This document shows positions 27,245-37,334 of a DNA stretch of 64,000 nt, piece after piece (positions within the stretch are counted from its first letter, which is position 1; each line of letters opens with the position of its first letter). Below the pieces are notes generated by a model. The model had not been told where the DNA came from. It saw nothing but the letters and a program-made list of their open reading frames with translations, and did no database searches. A program made the translations under genes and the position numbers. Source of the DNA: SPDF01 sp963699825 (lineage in GTDB: Bacteria; Gemmatimonadota; Gemmatimonadetes; Gemmatimonadales; GWC2-71-9); the NCBI GenBank assembly GCA_963699825.1, contig CAVOVI010000004.1:310001-374000 (forward strand). The letters run 5' to 3'.

Positions 27245-28352
27245 CTAGCCGCGCAAAATCGGCAACTCCGCCCCGCCACGGGTCCGCGCCGCCTCCACCA
27301 CTCGTTCTGCGATACCCTGGAGCGCCTTCGCGGCCGGGCTGTCCGGCGCCGCGACCACGATCGGCCTGCCGCGGTCGGCCAGGTCGGCCATCTGCGCCTG
27401 CATCGGGATTCGCCCCAGCACCGGAACGTTGAGCTCGCCGCCCAATTTGTCGCCCCCACCGGTGGGGAAGAGGTCGGTGTGCTCCCCGCAGTGGGGACAG
27501 GTGAACCCGCTCATGTTCTCGATGACACCGAGCACCGGCACGTTGACCTTCTCGAACATCTTCGCCACCGCGCAGCGCGTCGCCGACCGACATCTCCTGG
27601 GGCGTCGTCACGATGACGGCCCCTGAGACGTTGGTGGCCTGGACCAGTGAGAGCTGTGCGTCGCCGGTTCCCGGCGGGAGGTCGACGAGGAAGTAGTCGA
27701 GGTCGCCCCAGTCCACGTCCCGCAGGAACTGGGTGACGATCTTCATGATGATCGGGCCGCGCCAGATGGCCGGCGCGTCGCGCTCGACGATGAAGCCGAG
27801 CGACATCAGCTTGACGCCGTGCGCCTCGAGGGGCTGCATCCGTCGATTGGCGTTGACGTGGGGCCGTTCGAACACGCCAAACATCCGCGGGATGTTCGGC
27901 CCGTAGATGTCGCCGTCCATCAGGCCGACGCGGTGCCCGGCACTCGCCAGCGCGATGGCGAGGTTCGCGGCCACGGTCGACTTCCCCACCCCGCCCTTGC
28001 CCGACGAGATCGCGATCACCTTGCCGAGGTTTGGGAGCGACATCTGGGCCGGCGGCGGTGGAACCGCCGCCGCGGCGTCTCCCGGGGGGCCATGGGTCGA
28101 GCTGGCCGGGCCGGCGGGATCCTTGATCTGGATCTTGGGATCGGGCAGGTCGGCGGCGGAGAACGCCTGGCGGATCTGCCGCACCAGCGTCGCCGGATCC
28201 TCCCGGCGGAGGAGGAAGGTGAACGCGGCGCGGCCATCGTCGCCGATGATCAGCCCTTCGACCATCCCGGCAGCCAGCAGGTCCGTTCCGGTGCGGGGAT
28301 TGGTGATGCCGGCCAGGGCCGCCTGGGCGGCCGCGAGCGGAGTCGACGCCAC
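27245..28352 (-). CDS. mrp: Mrp/NBP35-family iron-sulfur carrier ATPase (one frameshift)
   Basis: The protein has an N-terminal MIP18/DUF59-like domain, a Pro/Ala linker and a P-loop ATPase domain: SSGKGGVGKSTVAANLA, DGDIYGPNIPRMFG, VDLPPGTGDAQLS and a CPHC pair that binds the transferred Fe-S cluster. The frame shifts at about 27570-27573; removing one base rejoins SVGDAL with VAKMFEKVNVPVLGV and gives 368 residues. It overlaps the NifU-type scaffold gene by one base, so assembly and transfer of Fe-S clusters are linked. Fe-S targets such as ETF-QO lie elsewhere in the window. Confidence 0.9.
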
Positions 28353-28594
28353 TAGATGGCCTCCACGGTCTTGACCTCGGGCACCGACTGGCGCAGGCGC
28401 ACCTCGAGCCCCTGCTTCAGGGTGATGGTGGAGGCGGCGCAGCCGTGGCAGGTGCCGCCCAATCGCACGTAGAGCTTCCCTTCGCCAGCGTCAAAATCCA
28501 CGACCTCCACCTGCCCCTTGTGGGAGGCGATGTAGGGCCGAAGGGTATCGATCGTCGCCTCGATCCGGGCGAGCATTTCCGTCGTCGTGTCCAT
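28352..28594 (-). CDS. NifU C-terminal-domain (Nfu) Fe-S scaffold
   Basis: The 80-residue protein is a stand-alone Nfu domain: an N-terminal helix (MLARIEATIDTLRPYI), then KLYVRLGGTCHGCAAS with Cys49 and Cys52, and a C-terminal helix. Such scaffolds hold a 4Fe-4S cluster in a dimer and hand it to apo-proteins. It is translationally coupled to mrp and seven bases downstream of the DHH phosphoesterase gene. Intact. Confidence 0.9.
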   Translation of the reverse strand: MDTTTEMLARIEATIDTLRPYIASHKGQVEVVDFDAGEGKLYVRLGGTCHGCAASTITLKQGLEVRLRQSVPEVKTVEAI

Positions 28595-28600
28595 GGTCCC

Positions 28601-29623
28601 TCAGTGCTTTCCGTTACCGCCGAGATAGGTGCGCGCAGCCTCGAGTACCGTCCCCTGGACCTCGCCCATCGACCCCTCGATCGAGAGGCCGGCCGCCTTG
28701 GTGTGGCCGCCGCCGCCAAAGGGTCTGGCGAACGCGGCGACGTCCACATCGCCCACCGATCGGAGCGAGACCTTGATCCGGCCTGCCGCGATTTCACGGA
28801 AGAGGAGCGCCATCCGCACCCCGGCGATGCTCCGGGGAAACTCCACGACGCCGTCCAGATCGTCGGCGCTCACGCCGAGCCGTTCGAGGGCGCCCGGGGG
28901 CACCGTCACCCACGCCAGTCCATGTTCCTGCTCCACCACGAGCGTCTGCAGCGCCTCGGCGTAGAGCCGGGGCCGCCCTTCGGGCGCGTTGGCGTAGACG
29001 TCGAGGTACATCCGCTCGGGATCGAGGCCGGTCTCCAGCAATTCGGCGGCGACGCGCAACGTCCGCGGATGCGTGTTGCTGAAGCGGAAGCTTCCGGTGT
29101 CGGTCATGATGGCCACATAGAGCGCCCGGGCGGCTTCCCTGGTGAGCGGCCACTCGTTGGCCCGGCCGATCTCGAATACCAGTTCCCCGGTGGCGGCCGC
29201 GGTCGCGTCCACGTACCGCGGACCCGGTGGCAATTCGCCGGGGCTCACGTGGTGGTCGATGCAGACCACGGGCACGCCGCGGTCGCGGACGGTGTCGCCC
29301 AGCATGCCGAGCCGGCCGAGGTCGGCGATGTCGAGCACGACGATCACATCTGCGCGCCGAAGCTCCTTGATCGCCTCACGGCTCTTGTCCGCGCCGGGCA
29401 GGTCCTCGAAGAGAAACCCGAATCTGGGCGGGGTCGGGCTGGGGTTGGTGACCACCGCGGTGATGCCCTGTGCCTTCAGGAGGTGCAGGAGCCCCACCTC
29501 GCTGCCGAGGCCGTCTCCATCGGGATTGACGTGGGTGGTCAAGCAGACACGCTGGCCGGGCTGCAGCACTTCGGCGATGGCCCTGGCGGCGTCGGTCTTC
29601 TGGGGGGTGAGGGGCAGCTTCAT
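28601..29623 (-). CDS. DHH/DHHA1 phosphoesterase, NrnA-like
   Basis: The 340-residue protein has the DHH-family motifs THVNPDGDGLGSE, LDIADLGRLG, CIDHHVSP and a C-terminal DHHA1 domain with FGGGGHTKAAG. It fits NrnA, which degrades nano-RNA and pAp to mononucleotides and recycles pGpG from cyclic di-GMP breakdown. The window also carries a diguanylate cyclase and an HD-GYP protein. ATG at 29623 starts the conserved domain. Gene intact. Confidence 0.88.
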   Translation of the reverse strand: MKLPLTPQKTDAARAIAEVLQPGQRVCLTTHVNPDGDGLGSEVGLLHLLKAQGITAVVTNPSPTPPRFGFLFEDLPGADKSREAIKELRRADVIVVLDIADLGRLGMLGDTVRDRGVPVVCIDHHVSPGELPPGPRYVDATAAATGELVFEIGRANEWPLTREAARALYVAIMTDTGSFRFSNTHPRTLRVAAELLETGLDPERMYLDVYANAPEGRPRLYAEALQTLVVEQEHGLAWVTVPPGALERLGVSADDLDGVVEFPRSIAGVRMALLFREIAAGRIKVSLRSVGDVDVAAFARPFGGGGHTKAAGLSIEGSMGEVQGTVLEAARTYLGGNGKH

Positions 29624-29663
29624 GGCGGCAGAAAGATAACCCCCCAAACGGAAGAGGGGAGCA

Positions 29664-29695
29664 GTGCAGGGGCGCGCCATGGCACACCCCTGTAC
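29664..29695. repeat. Imperfect 32-base palindrome
   Basis: The sequence is centred on a CCATGG and its arms GTGCAGGGGCGCGCC and GGCACACCCCTGTAC pair with a few mismatches. It lies between the permease stop and the DHH gene start, and resembles short REP-type elements. Confidence 0.5.
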
Positions 29696-29743
29696 GGCTC
29701 CCACTCAGTCCTCAGCCGCGGCTGACGCCGCGGCGCGGTGCGA

Positions 29744-31220
29744 TCAGGCGTTGAGCTTCGAGTGCCTCCGGCCGTAGCCGAAGTAGATGGCGATGCCGAT
29801 CATCATCCACACGATGAGCCGCGCCCAGGTGTCGATCGGCAGCGCCTGCATGAGGTAGAGGCACGAGCCGACACCGAGCAGGGGCACGAGCGGCACCAGC
29901 GGCGTGCGGAACGGCCGGGGGATATCAGGGTCGGTGTACCGGAGCACGAGGACCCCGCCGCAGACGATGGCGAACGCGAGGAGGGTTCCGATGGACACCA
30001 GTTCGCCGAGCAGGCCGATCGGCAGCAAGCCGGCGCAGAGCATGGCCACGGCGCCCGTCATGATGGTCGCGAGCCAGGGCGTCTTGAACTTCGGGTGCAC
30101 GGCGCTGAACATCGGCGGGAGGAGCCCGTCCTTCGCCATGGTGTAGAAGATCCGCGGCTGCCCCATCAGCATCACCAGGATGACCGACGAGAGGCCGGCG
30201 ATGGCGCCGATCTTGATGAACGGCCGCAGCCAGGCCAGGCCCGGGCCGGCGGCGTTGATGCCCACGGCGATCGGATCGGGGACGTTCAGTTCCGTGTACT
30301 TCACGATGCCGGTCAGGACCAGCGACACGGCGATGTACAGCACGGTGCAGATGACCAGCGACCCGAGAATGCCGATCGGCATGTCACGCTTCGGGTTCTT
30401 CGTCTCCTGCGCCGCGGTGGACACGGCGTCGAATCCGATGTAGGCGAAGAAGATCACGCCGGCGGCGCGCACGATGCCGCTCCAGCCGAAGTGGCCGCGG
30501 CTCGGTCATCGGCGGGATGAACGGCTCCCAGTTCTCGCGGTTGATGTACGCCGCGCCGAACGCGATGAACGCCAGCACCACGGCGACCTTGACCACGACG
30601 ATGATGTTGTTGAACCGCGAGGACTCCTGGATGCCGATGATCAGCAGCATCGAAATGAGCCCGACGATGACCATCGCGGGGACATTCAGCACCGCGTCAG
30701 GGTTGCGGGTCCACCCCTCGGTGAAGATGCGCCACACGTTGAGCCCGGCATCCGGCACGGCGGTGTGATTGTACGGTGCCGAGGTGTACGCCGCCGGGAG
30801 ATCGATCCCCATGTCGCGCAGGAGGGAGGTGAAGTATCCCGACCAGCCGACCGCCACCGTGGACGCCGCGAACAGGTACTCGAGGATGAGGTCCCACCCG
30901 ATGATCCAGGCGACGAACTCGCCCATGGTGGCGTACCCGTAGGTGTACGCCGACCCCGCGATCGGGATCATCGCCGCGAATTCGGCGTAGCAGAGACCGG
31001 CGAATGCGCAGGCGGTCCCGGCCAGCAGGAACGAGTAGACGATGGCCGGACCGGCGTACGTCGCGGCGGCCTGGCCGGTCAGCACGAAGATGCCGGCGCC
31101 GATGATGGCGCCGATGCCCAGCATGACGAGGCCACCGGCACCGAGGGTACGCTTGAGACTGTGGTCGGTTTCAAGCTCTGCCTGGAGGGCGGCAACATCC
31201 TTACGGCGGAAGAGGCTCAT
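29744..31220 (-). CDS. APC-superfamily amino-acid permease, CAT-like (one frameshift)
   Basis: The corrected 491-residue protein has about 12-14 transmembrane helices. Diagnostic pieces are the N-terminal GIGAIIGAGIFVLTGQAAA, YAEFAAMIPIAGSAYTYGY and the middle GVIFFAYIGFDAVSTAAQETKNP. This is the bacterial cationic amino-acid transporter-like group (YfnA/YhdG type). One extra base at GG 30499-30500 shifts the frame between PPMTE and GHFGWSGI. The start MSLFRRKD at 31220 is preferred because the segment upstream lacks family similarity. The gene is downstream of metPS on the same strand but separated by a hairpin. Confidence 0.9.
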
Positions 31221-31286
31221 GCGACGCTCCACCTGCGAGGGGACGGCGTGATCCGGGAACGGGGATGCCTCAACCTGCGACTGGGT

Positions 31287-31312
31287 CACCCCGCCGGCGT
31301 ACCGGCGGGGTG
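31287..31312 (-). terminator. Hairpin downstream of metPS
   Basis: A perfect 11-base-pair inverted repeat (CACCCCGCCGG and its complement) with a CGTA loop lies after the metS stop. There is no clear U-tract, so termination is only likely. Confidence 0.5.
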
Positions 31313-31328
31313 CACACCAGGGAGAAGA

Positions 31329-31460
31329 TCAGGGAATGGAACCCGGCGGAGGCAGCTTCTCCTCCTGCGGCGTGGAGAGCAGCTTGCGATAGGACCAGAT
31401 GAGCAGACCCAGCACGAAGGCCCAGGCGCCGGTCATGAAGATGATCGCGGTGGTGTTCAT
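31329..31460 (-). CDS. metS: MetS-type small subunit of an NSS transporter
   Basis: A 43-residue single-helix membrane protein: MNTTAIIFMTGAWAFVLGLL then a basic turn IWSYRKLL and a Pro-rich tail. This matches the short subunit that accompanies MetP in the sodium-dependent methionine/alanine importer MetPS known from Corynebacterium. Its ATG overlaps the metP stop by one base. It is short enough to be missed by automatic annotation. Confidence 0.85.
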   Translation of the reverse strand: MNTTAIIFMTGAWAFVLGLLIWSYRKLLSTPQEEKLPPPGSIP

Positions 31461-33047
31461 CAGTCCACTTCCTTCCCGTCGAGGACGCGGCGGCGCCAGG
31501 CCGCCTTGATGAGCCAGAGTTGAATGAGCAGAATGGCGAGCATGAGGCCGCGGGATGCCCACCGCACCGCATGGTCGGACTCGGGAATCCCCTTCATCAT
31601 CAGGGTCGGCACCGCCTCCTCGATCGTCCACCAGACCATCATGACCAGCAGGAAGACCGGGGTGACGAAGGTCATCACGAACTTGAAGAAGCGGGGAATC
31701 CGGATGCTGGCGCCCTCGTGAATCTCCCGCCACATGTTGTCAGGCCCGAAGACCCACACGAAGAGAACCGTCTCGACCAGCGCAAGGATGACGAGCCCGA
31801 AGGTGCCCTGCCCAGTAGTCCCACTCCTCGAGGAACCCCTGCGTGTAATACACCAGGTGCAGAATGCCGATGAGGAGGGCGAGGACGCCGAGCCCTGTGG
31901 CGGTCTTCTTTCGCGACCACCCGAAGTTCTCCTCGACGAACGAGAGCGCCGGCGTGGCCATGGCCACCGACGAGGTGATGCCGGCCAGGAAGAGGAGGCC
32001 GAACCACATCACGCCCGCGAGGGTGGCCATCATGGCGCCGCCCGGCAGCTGGTTGAACACCAGCGGCATGGCGATGAAGCCGAGGTCAAAGCTGCCTCCC
32101 TTGGCGATCGCCGTGGCACCGGCGACGCCGAAGAAGGCGACGATGGCGGGAATGGCGAGCGAGCCGCCCAGCACCACTTCCGCCGTCTCGTTCGTGGCGG
32201 CCGTGGCGATGCCGGAGAGCGCGATGTCGTCCTTCTTGGTGAGGTAGCTGGCGTAGGCCTGCAGCGAGCCCATGCCGACCGAGAGGGTGAAGAAGATCTG
32301 CCCCGTCGCTGCCAGCCACACCTTCGGGTTGGCCAGCAGGCTCCAGTTCGGCGTGAACATGAAGTTGAGGCCGTCGATCGGGCTCGACTGCGTGGCGACC
32401 CCGTCGATGATGACCTCGTGCGCCCCCAAGGTCAGGACGCGCACCACGAGGATGGCAGCGAAGATGAAGAGAATCGGCATGCCGATCTTGGCCAGCCGCT
32501 CGATGCCCCTGGTCAGGCCCTTGCTCACGACGTAGAAGTTGACGGCGATCGTGATGAAGAAGAAGGCGAACGGCGTCCAGAAGCCGTGAATCGAGCCGTT
32601 GTCGAGGTCGACGTACGACTTGAAGAAGGCCTGCATGCCGGCCTGGTCGAGCCCCTGGGTGGCGCCGCGGAGCGAGGCCCAGGTCCAGGCGAGGGTCCAG
32701 GACTCGATGTAGCAGTAGTAGATCAAGACCACCATCGGCATGAAGAGCCCGAGCACGCCGAGGTACTTGGCGATGGGGTTCTTCCAGAGGGTCTGGAACA
32801 TTCCAGGTACGGAGCCGTGGCCCTTGAGCCCGCCGTGGCGGCCGACCCCCCACTCGATCCACATCAGCGGAATGCCGACGAGGAGGAAGGCGATGAAGTA
32901 GGGGATCATGAATGTGCCGCCGCCGTTCTCGACTGCCTGCTTCGGGAAGCGCAGGAAGTTCCCGAGTCCGACGGCGTTGCCCGCCATGGCCAGGATCAGG
33001 CCGATGCGGGAACCCCAGGCTTCGCGGGCTGGTGCGGAGTCGCTCAC
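31460..33047 (-). CDS. metP: Sodium-dependent NSS (SLC6-type) transporter, MetP-like (one frameshift)
   Basis: The protein has 12 predicted helices and the NSS signature GLILAMAGNAVGLGNFLRFP, which lines the sodium and substrate sites in helix 1, and FFTLSVGMGSLQAYASY in helix 6. A frameshift at CCC 31806-31808 separates the last helices; removing one base gives GTFGLVILALVETVLF and a total of 528 residues. With the coupled metS subunit the predicted substrates are methionine and other neutral amino acids. It lies downstream of guaB but behind a terminator-like hairpin. Confidence 0.9.
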
Positions 33048-33074
33048 GAGTGCTCCGAAATGAGGGAAAGAACG

Positions 33075-33097
33075 GCCGGGGCACGGTATGCCCCGGC
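33075..33097 (-). terminator. Hairpin downstream of guaB
   Basis: A 9-base-pair inverted repeat (GCCGGGGCA and its complement) with a five-base loop is followed on the minus strand by a T-rich stretch (GTTCTTTCCC). It fits a terminator for guaB. Confidence 0.55.
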
Positions 33098-33118
33098 ATA
33101 CAGGTAACGCGCTACCGA

Positions 33119-34577
33119 TCAGGCGCTGTAGTTCGGCGCCTCGCGGGTGATCTTCACATCGTGGGGATGCGATTCACGGAGGCCGGCGCTGGTGATCTGG
33201 ACCATTTCCACATCGCGCTGCAGGGCCGCAATGTCCGGCACACCGCAGTAGCCCATTCCGCTCCGCAGGCCGCCTGCCATCTGAAAGATGACGTCTCCCA
33301 CCGGCCCCCGATAGGGGACGCGTCCCTCGATCCCCTCGGGCACCATCTTGGCCGGGGCCATTTCGCCCTGCTGGAAGTACCGGTCGGCGGAGCCGTCCTG
33401 CATCGCCGCCAGGCTCCCCATCCCGCGGATGACCTTGAACCGCCGTCCTTCCGCGAGAACCGACTCGCCTGGACTCTCCTCGGTGCCGGCGAGCATGGCG
33501 CCCATCATGCAGCAGGCGGCCCCCGACGCGAGCGCCTTGACCACATCACCCGAGTACTTGATGCCGCCGTCGGCGATGACGGGAATCTCCCCGGCCCCGC
33601 GAACGGCGTCCATGATGGCCGTGACCTGGGGCATGCCCGACGCCGGTGACGACCCGGGTGGTGCAGATGCTGCCCGGCCCCACTCCGACCTTCACCGCGT
33701 CGGCGCCGCGCCGCGCAATCTCCCGGGCCCCCTCTTCGGTGGCGACGTTGCCCGCCACCAGCTGCACATCAGGGAACGCCTCACGGAGAATGGCCAGCGT
33801 CTGGAGCACGCCCTCGCTGTGCCCATGCGCCGAGTCGATGACGAGGACATCGGCACCGGCGTCCACCAGCGCCTTGGCTCGGATCTTCGCGTCGGGGGTC
33901 CCTCCGACCGCCGCGGCCACCCGGAGACGGCCATGCCGGTCCTTGTTGGCGTCGGGGTGCTGCGCCCGCTTGAAGATGTCCTTGACGGTGATGAGCCCCC
34001 GGAGGACACCCTCACCATCCACCACCGGCAACTTCTCGATCCGGTGCCTGGCGAGGATCCGTTCGGCTGCCTCGAGCGTCGTGCCAACCGGCGCGGTGAC
34101 GAGGTTTTCCTTCGTCATCGCCTCGTGAATCGGCTGCTCGAGATTGCGCTCGAACTGGAGGTCCCGGTTGGTCACAATGCCGATCAGGCGACCCGCGGCA
34201 TCCACGATCGGCACGCCGGAAATCCGGAACCGGCTCATAAGGGCCGACGCCTCGCGGAGCGGCCGGTCTGGGCCAAGCGTGATCGGATTGAGGATCATCC
34301 CGCTTTCGCTGCGCTTGACCCGGTCCACCTCGGCGGCCTGCCGCTCGATGGACATGTTCTTGTGGAGCACCCCGATGCCCCCGGCACGGGCCATGGCGAT
34401 CGCCATCTCGGACTCGGTGACGGTGTCCATGGCGGCGGAAACGAGGGGGACATTGAGGGGGATCGAGCGGGTGAAGCGGGAGGTGGTCTGGACGTCGCGC
34501 GGGTGGACCGTTGAATGCCGCGGGACGAGCAGGATGTCGTCGAAGGTCAGTCCGACGGACGTGCGGATGGTAGCCAT
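33119..34577 (-). CDS. guaB: IMP dehydrogenase (one frameshift)
   Basis: The corrected 485-residue protein oxidises IMP to XMP, the committing step to GMP. It has the start TFDDILLVPRHSTV, two CBS domains between the barrel halves (EAMTKENLVTAPVGTTLEAAER), the catalytic cysteine loop GPGSICTTRVVTG, and IPVIADGGIKYSGD. An extra base at CCC 33636-33638 shifts the frame between VTGVG and MPQVTAIMDA. ATG at 34577 begins the conserved MATIRTSVGLTF. The CBS pair allows control by adenine and guanine nucleotides. Confidence 0.94.
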
Positions 34578-34724
34578 CAGGTCGGGGACTCCATATGCGT
34601 CGCGGCCCACCGATGGCGCGACGCGCCCGGGGGGCCGGATTGGATCGTAGGGGGTACCATCTCGAAGGATACGGAGCGGCCCCGGCGAAATCAAGGCGGG
34701 GGCGCCGGGTGGCGGGAACCGGGG

Positions 34725-35279
34725 TCAGAGAGGCCGAAAGAGCTCCGCCAACTCCAGTGTGAACGGCTCTGTCGCCCCCTCGGGCGCCCAGACCAGCCGC
34801 TCCTGTTCCACGCCTGGGAAATGGTCCGCCGGGGTCCACACCTCGGCCTGCCGCTGTTCGGGGTCCACAATCCAGTAGAGGGGGACGCCACGGCGCTGAT
34901 ACTCGGCGCGCTTGGTGAAGCGATCGTGGCGGGCGGTGGAAGGGCTCAGGACCTCGACGATGAGGTGGGGTCGGCGCAACATGGCCCAGTCCAGCGTGCG
35001 AACCTCCTCGATCGGCACCACGAAGAGATCGGGCTGAACCTCGGTGTCGTCGTCTCCCCAGGACAGTTCCGAGCGCGAACCGACCACATAGAACGGAAGC
35101 CGCTGGTGCTCGACATACTCCACGACCAGAGTATCAAGTCGCCGTGTGACCACCTCGTGCCACAGACGCGGCGCCGGGGTCACCAGCAACTCCCCGCGCA
35201 CCAGCTCGTAGCGGTTGCCGTCTTCGGGGATGTCCCGGAGCATGGCGCGGGTATAGTAGGCGGGGGCGGGCATACCCAT
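34725..35279 (-). CDS. Uma2-family (DUF820) PD-(D/E)XK nuclease-like protein
   Basis: The 184-residue protein has the Uma2 order: NRYELVRGELLVTPAP, a helix, EVQPDLFVVP, then LIVEVLSPSTARHDRF and KRAEYQRRGVPLYWIVDP. Asp, Glu and Lys at these points form the PD-(D/E)XK-type site. Function is unknown for the family, which is abundant in cyanobacteria and scattered elsewhere. Starts at 35279 or 35273 are both possible; neither has a strong ribosome-binding site. No mobile-element features flank it. Confidence 0.85.
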   Translation of the reverse strand: MGMPAPAYYTRAMLRDIPEDGNRYELVRGELLVTPAPRLWHEVVTRRLDTLVVEYVEHQRLPFYVVGSRSELSWGDDDTEVQPDLFVVPIEEVRTLDWAMLRRPHLIVEVLSPSTARHDRFTKRAEYQRRGVPLYWIVDPEQRQAEVWTPADHFPGVEQERLVWAPEGATEPFTLELAELFRPL

Positions 35280-35309
35280 ATAGTGACATCCTCGGCGCCG
35301 AGGGAGCAA

Positions 35310-35325
35310 GGGGGAGCCATCCCCC
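35310..35325 (-). terminator. Small hairpin downstream of the APC permease
   Basis: GGGGGA and TCCCCC with a GCCA loop lie between the permease stop and the Uma2 start. The U-tract is weak, so this is tentative. Confidence 0.3.
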
Positions 35326-35381
35326 ACACTCACCCCGTCGCCGAGGAGTGCAGTACCAGAGCAGCGCCGTGCGTGGCGCGG

Positions 35382-36845
35382 CTACGCGCGGCTCCGCCGC
35401 CAGATGAAGTAGACCGGAATGCCGAGCGCCACGATGAGGAGCCCGGGCCAGGTGAACAACGGCTTCTCCACCAGCAGGACGACGAGCAATACGGCGATCC
35501 CGACGATGTAGAGCGCCGGCACCACCGGATACCCGACCGCCTTGACGGGTCGGGGGAGGTCCGGCTGCAACCGGCGCAGTCGGAAGAGCGCCACCGTGGT
35601 CAGCAGGTAGAACACCAGCGCGGCGAAGATGACGTAGTCGAGGAGTTGATTGTAGGTGCCGCTCAGGCAGAGCACCGAGGCCCACAACGCTTGGATCCAC
35701 AGCCCCCAGCCGGGCGTATGATACCCCGTATGGAGATGCCCAACGCGCTCGAAGAAGAGCTTGTCGCGGGACATGGCGTAGTAGACGCGCGGTCCCGCCA
35801 GGATCAATCCGGCGTTGCAGCCCAGGGTGGAGATGATGATGGCGATGGCCATGACCGCGCCGCCGGCCGAGCCGAGCATCACCTCGACCGCCGCGGTGCC
35901 GACGCGGTCGGCGGATGCGTACTGGATGCCCCGCGCGACGGCGGTGGCCCCGTTCGGATCACCGATGAAGGGCAGCACGCTCAGGTACGCGAGGTTGGCG
36001 AGGAGGTAGAAGAGGGTGACGAGCGCGGTCCCGGCGGCAAGCGCGAGCGGGAGGTTTCTGGTCGGGTTCCGGACTTCCGCCGCCGCAAAGGTGACGTTGT
36101 TCCAGGCGTCACTGCTGAAGAGCGACCCGACCATCGCCGCCCCGACCAGCGGCACCAGCGCGAGCGTCCACGGCGCCGATCCCCAGAAGTTGCCGAAATT
36201 CACCGCCACCGTCTCCGGCTGACGGTAGACGAGCAACCCGAGGATGATCAGCGCCGCAAGCGCACCGACCTTGGCGAACGTCAGCGTCGTCTGGAACCGC
36301 GCGCCGAGTGACACCCCCCGGTAGTTGATCCAGGTCAGCCCCAGGATGCTCGCGATGGCGACCAGCCGTTGGGGCGAGACACCGATGGTGATGGCGTCCG
36401 CCGCGCCGGGCAGTCGGATGCTCCCCAGAGCGAGGATGACCGAGTCGCTGATCCCGGGGAGCAGGACGGCAAGGAACTTCGCAAACGCCACCGCGACCGC
36501 GGCGATCGTCCCCGCCTGGATCACGGTGAAGAGGGTCCACCCGTAGAGGAAACCGGCGAGGGGATTGAGCCCCTCGCGGAGGAAGACGTACTGGCCGCCT
36601 GCTTTCGGCATCATCGCGGCGAGTTCGACATAGCTCAACGCGCCGGCCATGGTCATGACGCCGGTGACCACCCAGACGAGCATCAGTCCGGCGGGGCCCC
36701 ATTCACCCATCAACCGACTGATGTCGGCCGAAACGATGAAGATGCCGGAACCGATCATGGTCCCGACGACGAGGGAGAGCGCCTGGATCGGGCCAATGCC
36801 CCGGACGAACTCCTCGTTGACGGGCGCGGCGGCGTCAGTCGCCAT
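35382..36845 (-). CDS. APC-superfamily amino-acid permease, LAT-like
   Basis: The intact 487-residue protein has about 12 helices. It shows VVGTMIGSGIFIVSADISR, YVELAAMMPKAGGQYVFLRE, TWINYRGVSLGARFQ, SSDAWNNVTFAAAEVRNPTRNLP and PRVYYAMSRDKLF, as in L-type amino-acid transporters and the SteT exchanger. Substrate is a neutral amino acid by family, not shown here. Unlike the other permease at 29.7-31.2 kb it carries no frameshift. It is downstream of the SH3b gene pair but separated by about 40 bases. Confidence 0.9.
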   Translation of the reverse strand: MATDAAAPVNEEFVRGIGPIQALSLVVGTMIGSGIFIVSADISRLMGEWGPAGLMLVWVVTGVMTMAGALSYVELAAMMPKAGGQYVFLREGLNPLAGFLYGWTLFTVIQAGTIAAVAVAFAKFLAVLLPGISDSVILALGSIRLPGAADAITIGVSPQRLVAIASILGLTWINYRGVSLGARFQTTLTFAKVGALAALIILGLLVYRQPETVAVNFGNFWGSAPWTLALVPLVGAAMVGSLFSSDAWNNVTFAAAEVRNPTRNLPLALAAGTALVTLFYLLANLAYLSVLPFIGDPNGATAVARGIQYASADRVGTAAVEVMLGSAGGAVMAIAIIISTLGCNAGLILAGPRVYYAMSRDKLFFERVGHLHTGYHTPGWGLWIQALWASVLCLSGTYNQLLDYVIFAALVFYLLTTVALFRLRRLQPDLPRPVKAVGYPVVPALYIVGIAVLLVVLLVEKPLFTWPGLLIVALGIPVYFIWRRSRA

Positions 36846-36884
36846 AGATGATATCCATTGGAGGGAGGTGGAACCGCCTCGAGG

Positions 36885-37334
36885 TCAGCCGTCTGCCTTG
36901 GGTGGGACCTTGGGTGCCGCCGGCTTCGGCGCCGGTGGCTTCGCGGCGGGGGGCTTCGACGTCGGGACCTTGGCGGCCGGCGGCTTTGGCGTGGCAGCCT
37001 TGGCCGTCTTGGCCGGCCCCTCCAGGGGCGGCTGTCCCTCGGAGGCACGCATCGCCTCGTCGACCACCGTCTTCCCTGCGGCCGCGAACCCCTTCATCAC
37101 TTTCGCCGCGCTGTCCATCACACCCATGGTGCCGCTGATCGCCTGGATCGGCAGCTTGCCCGCGCGCATCGTGTCCTCGACCGTCTCGGTGATCTTCGCG
37201 AAGATGCCGGTGGGTGTGGCCCGCTCCGCAAACTTGCTCTCGAGAAATTCGACGTAGTCCAGAATCTGGTAGCCGCGTTCGTCGCTCAGAGTTTCGAGCT
37301 TCCGCTGGATTCGCTGCTTGAGCGCGTCGTTCAC
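36885..37334 (-). CDS. Protein with helical domain and Lys/Pro/Ala repeat tail
   Basis: The 149-residue protein has a helical N-terminal part (ALKQRIQRKLETLSDERGYQILDYVEFLESKFAER) and an amphipathic middle, then a low-complexity tail of KPPAAK-, KPPAPK- and KPAAPK-type units resembling a histone H1-like or periplasm-spanning tail. No family is firm; the YQILDYVEFLESK stretch recalls DUF2281. The GTG start overlaps the SH3b gene stop by four bases (GTGA), so the two products are made together. Confidence 0.7.
   Translation of the reverse strand: MNDALKQRIQRKLETLSDERGYQILDYVEFLESKFAERATPTGIFAKITETVEDTMRAGKLPIQAISGTMGVMDSAAKVMKGFAAAGKTVVDEAMRASEGQPPLEGPAKTAKAATPKPPAAKVPTSKPPAAKPPAPKPAAPKVPPKADG

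Noticed and set aside
31734..33107. Plus-strand frame of over 450 codons opposite metP
   Set aside because: It is a shadow of the real transporter gene and has no motif or membrane pattern.
34725..35279. Uma2-family gene as sign of a mobile element or defence island
   Set aside because: No transposase, integrase, inverted repeats or defence genes flank it.
34515..36311. Plus-strand frame of about 600 codons across guaB, Uma2 and a permease
   Set aside because: It runs antisense across three recognisable genes and reads as low-complexity.
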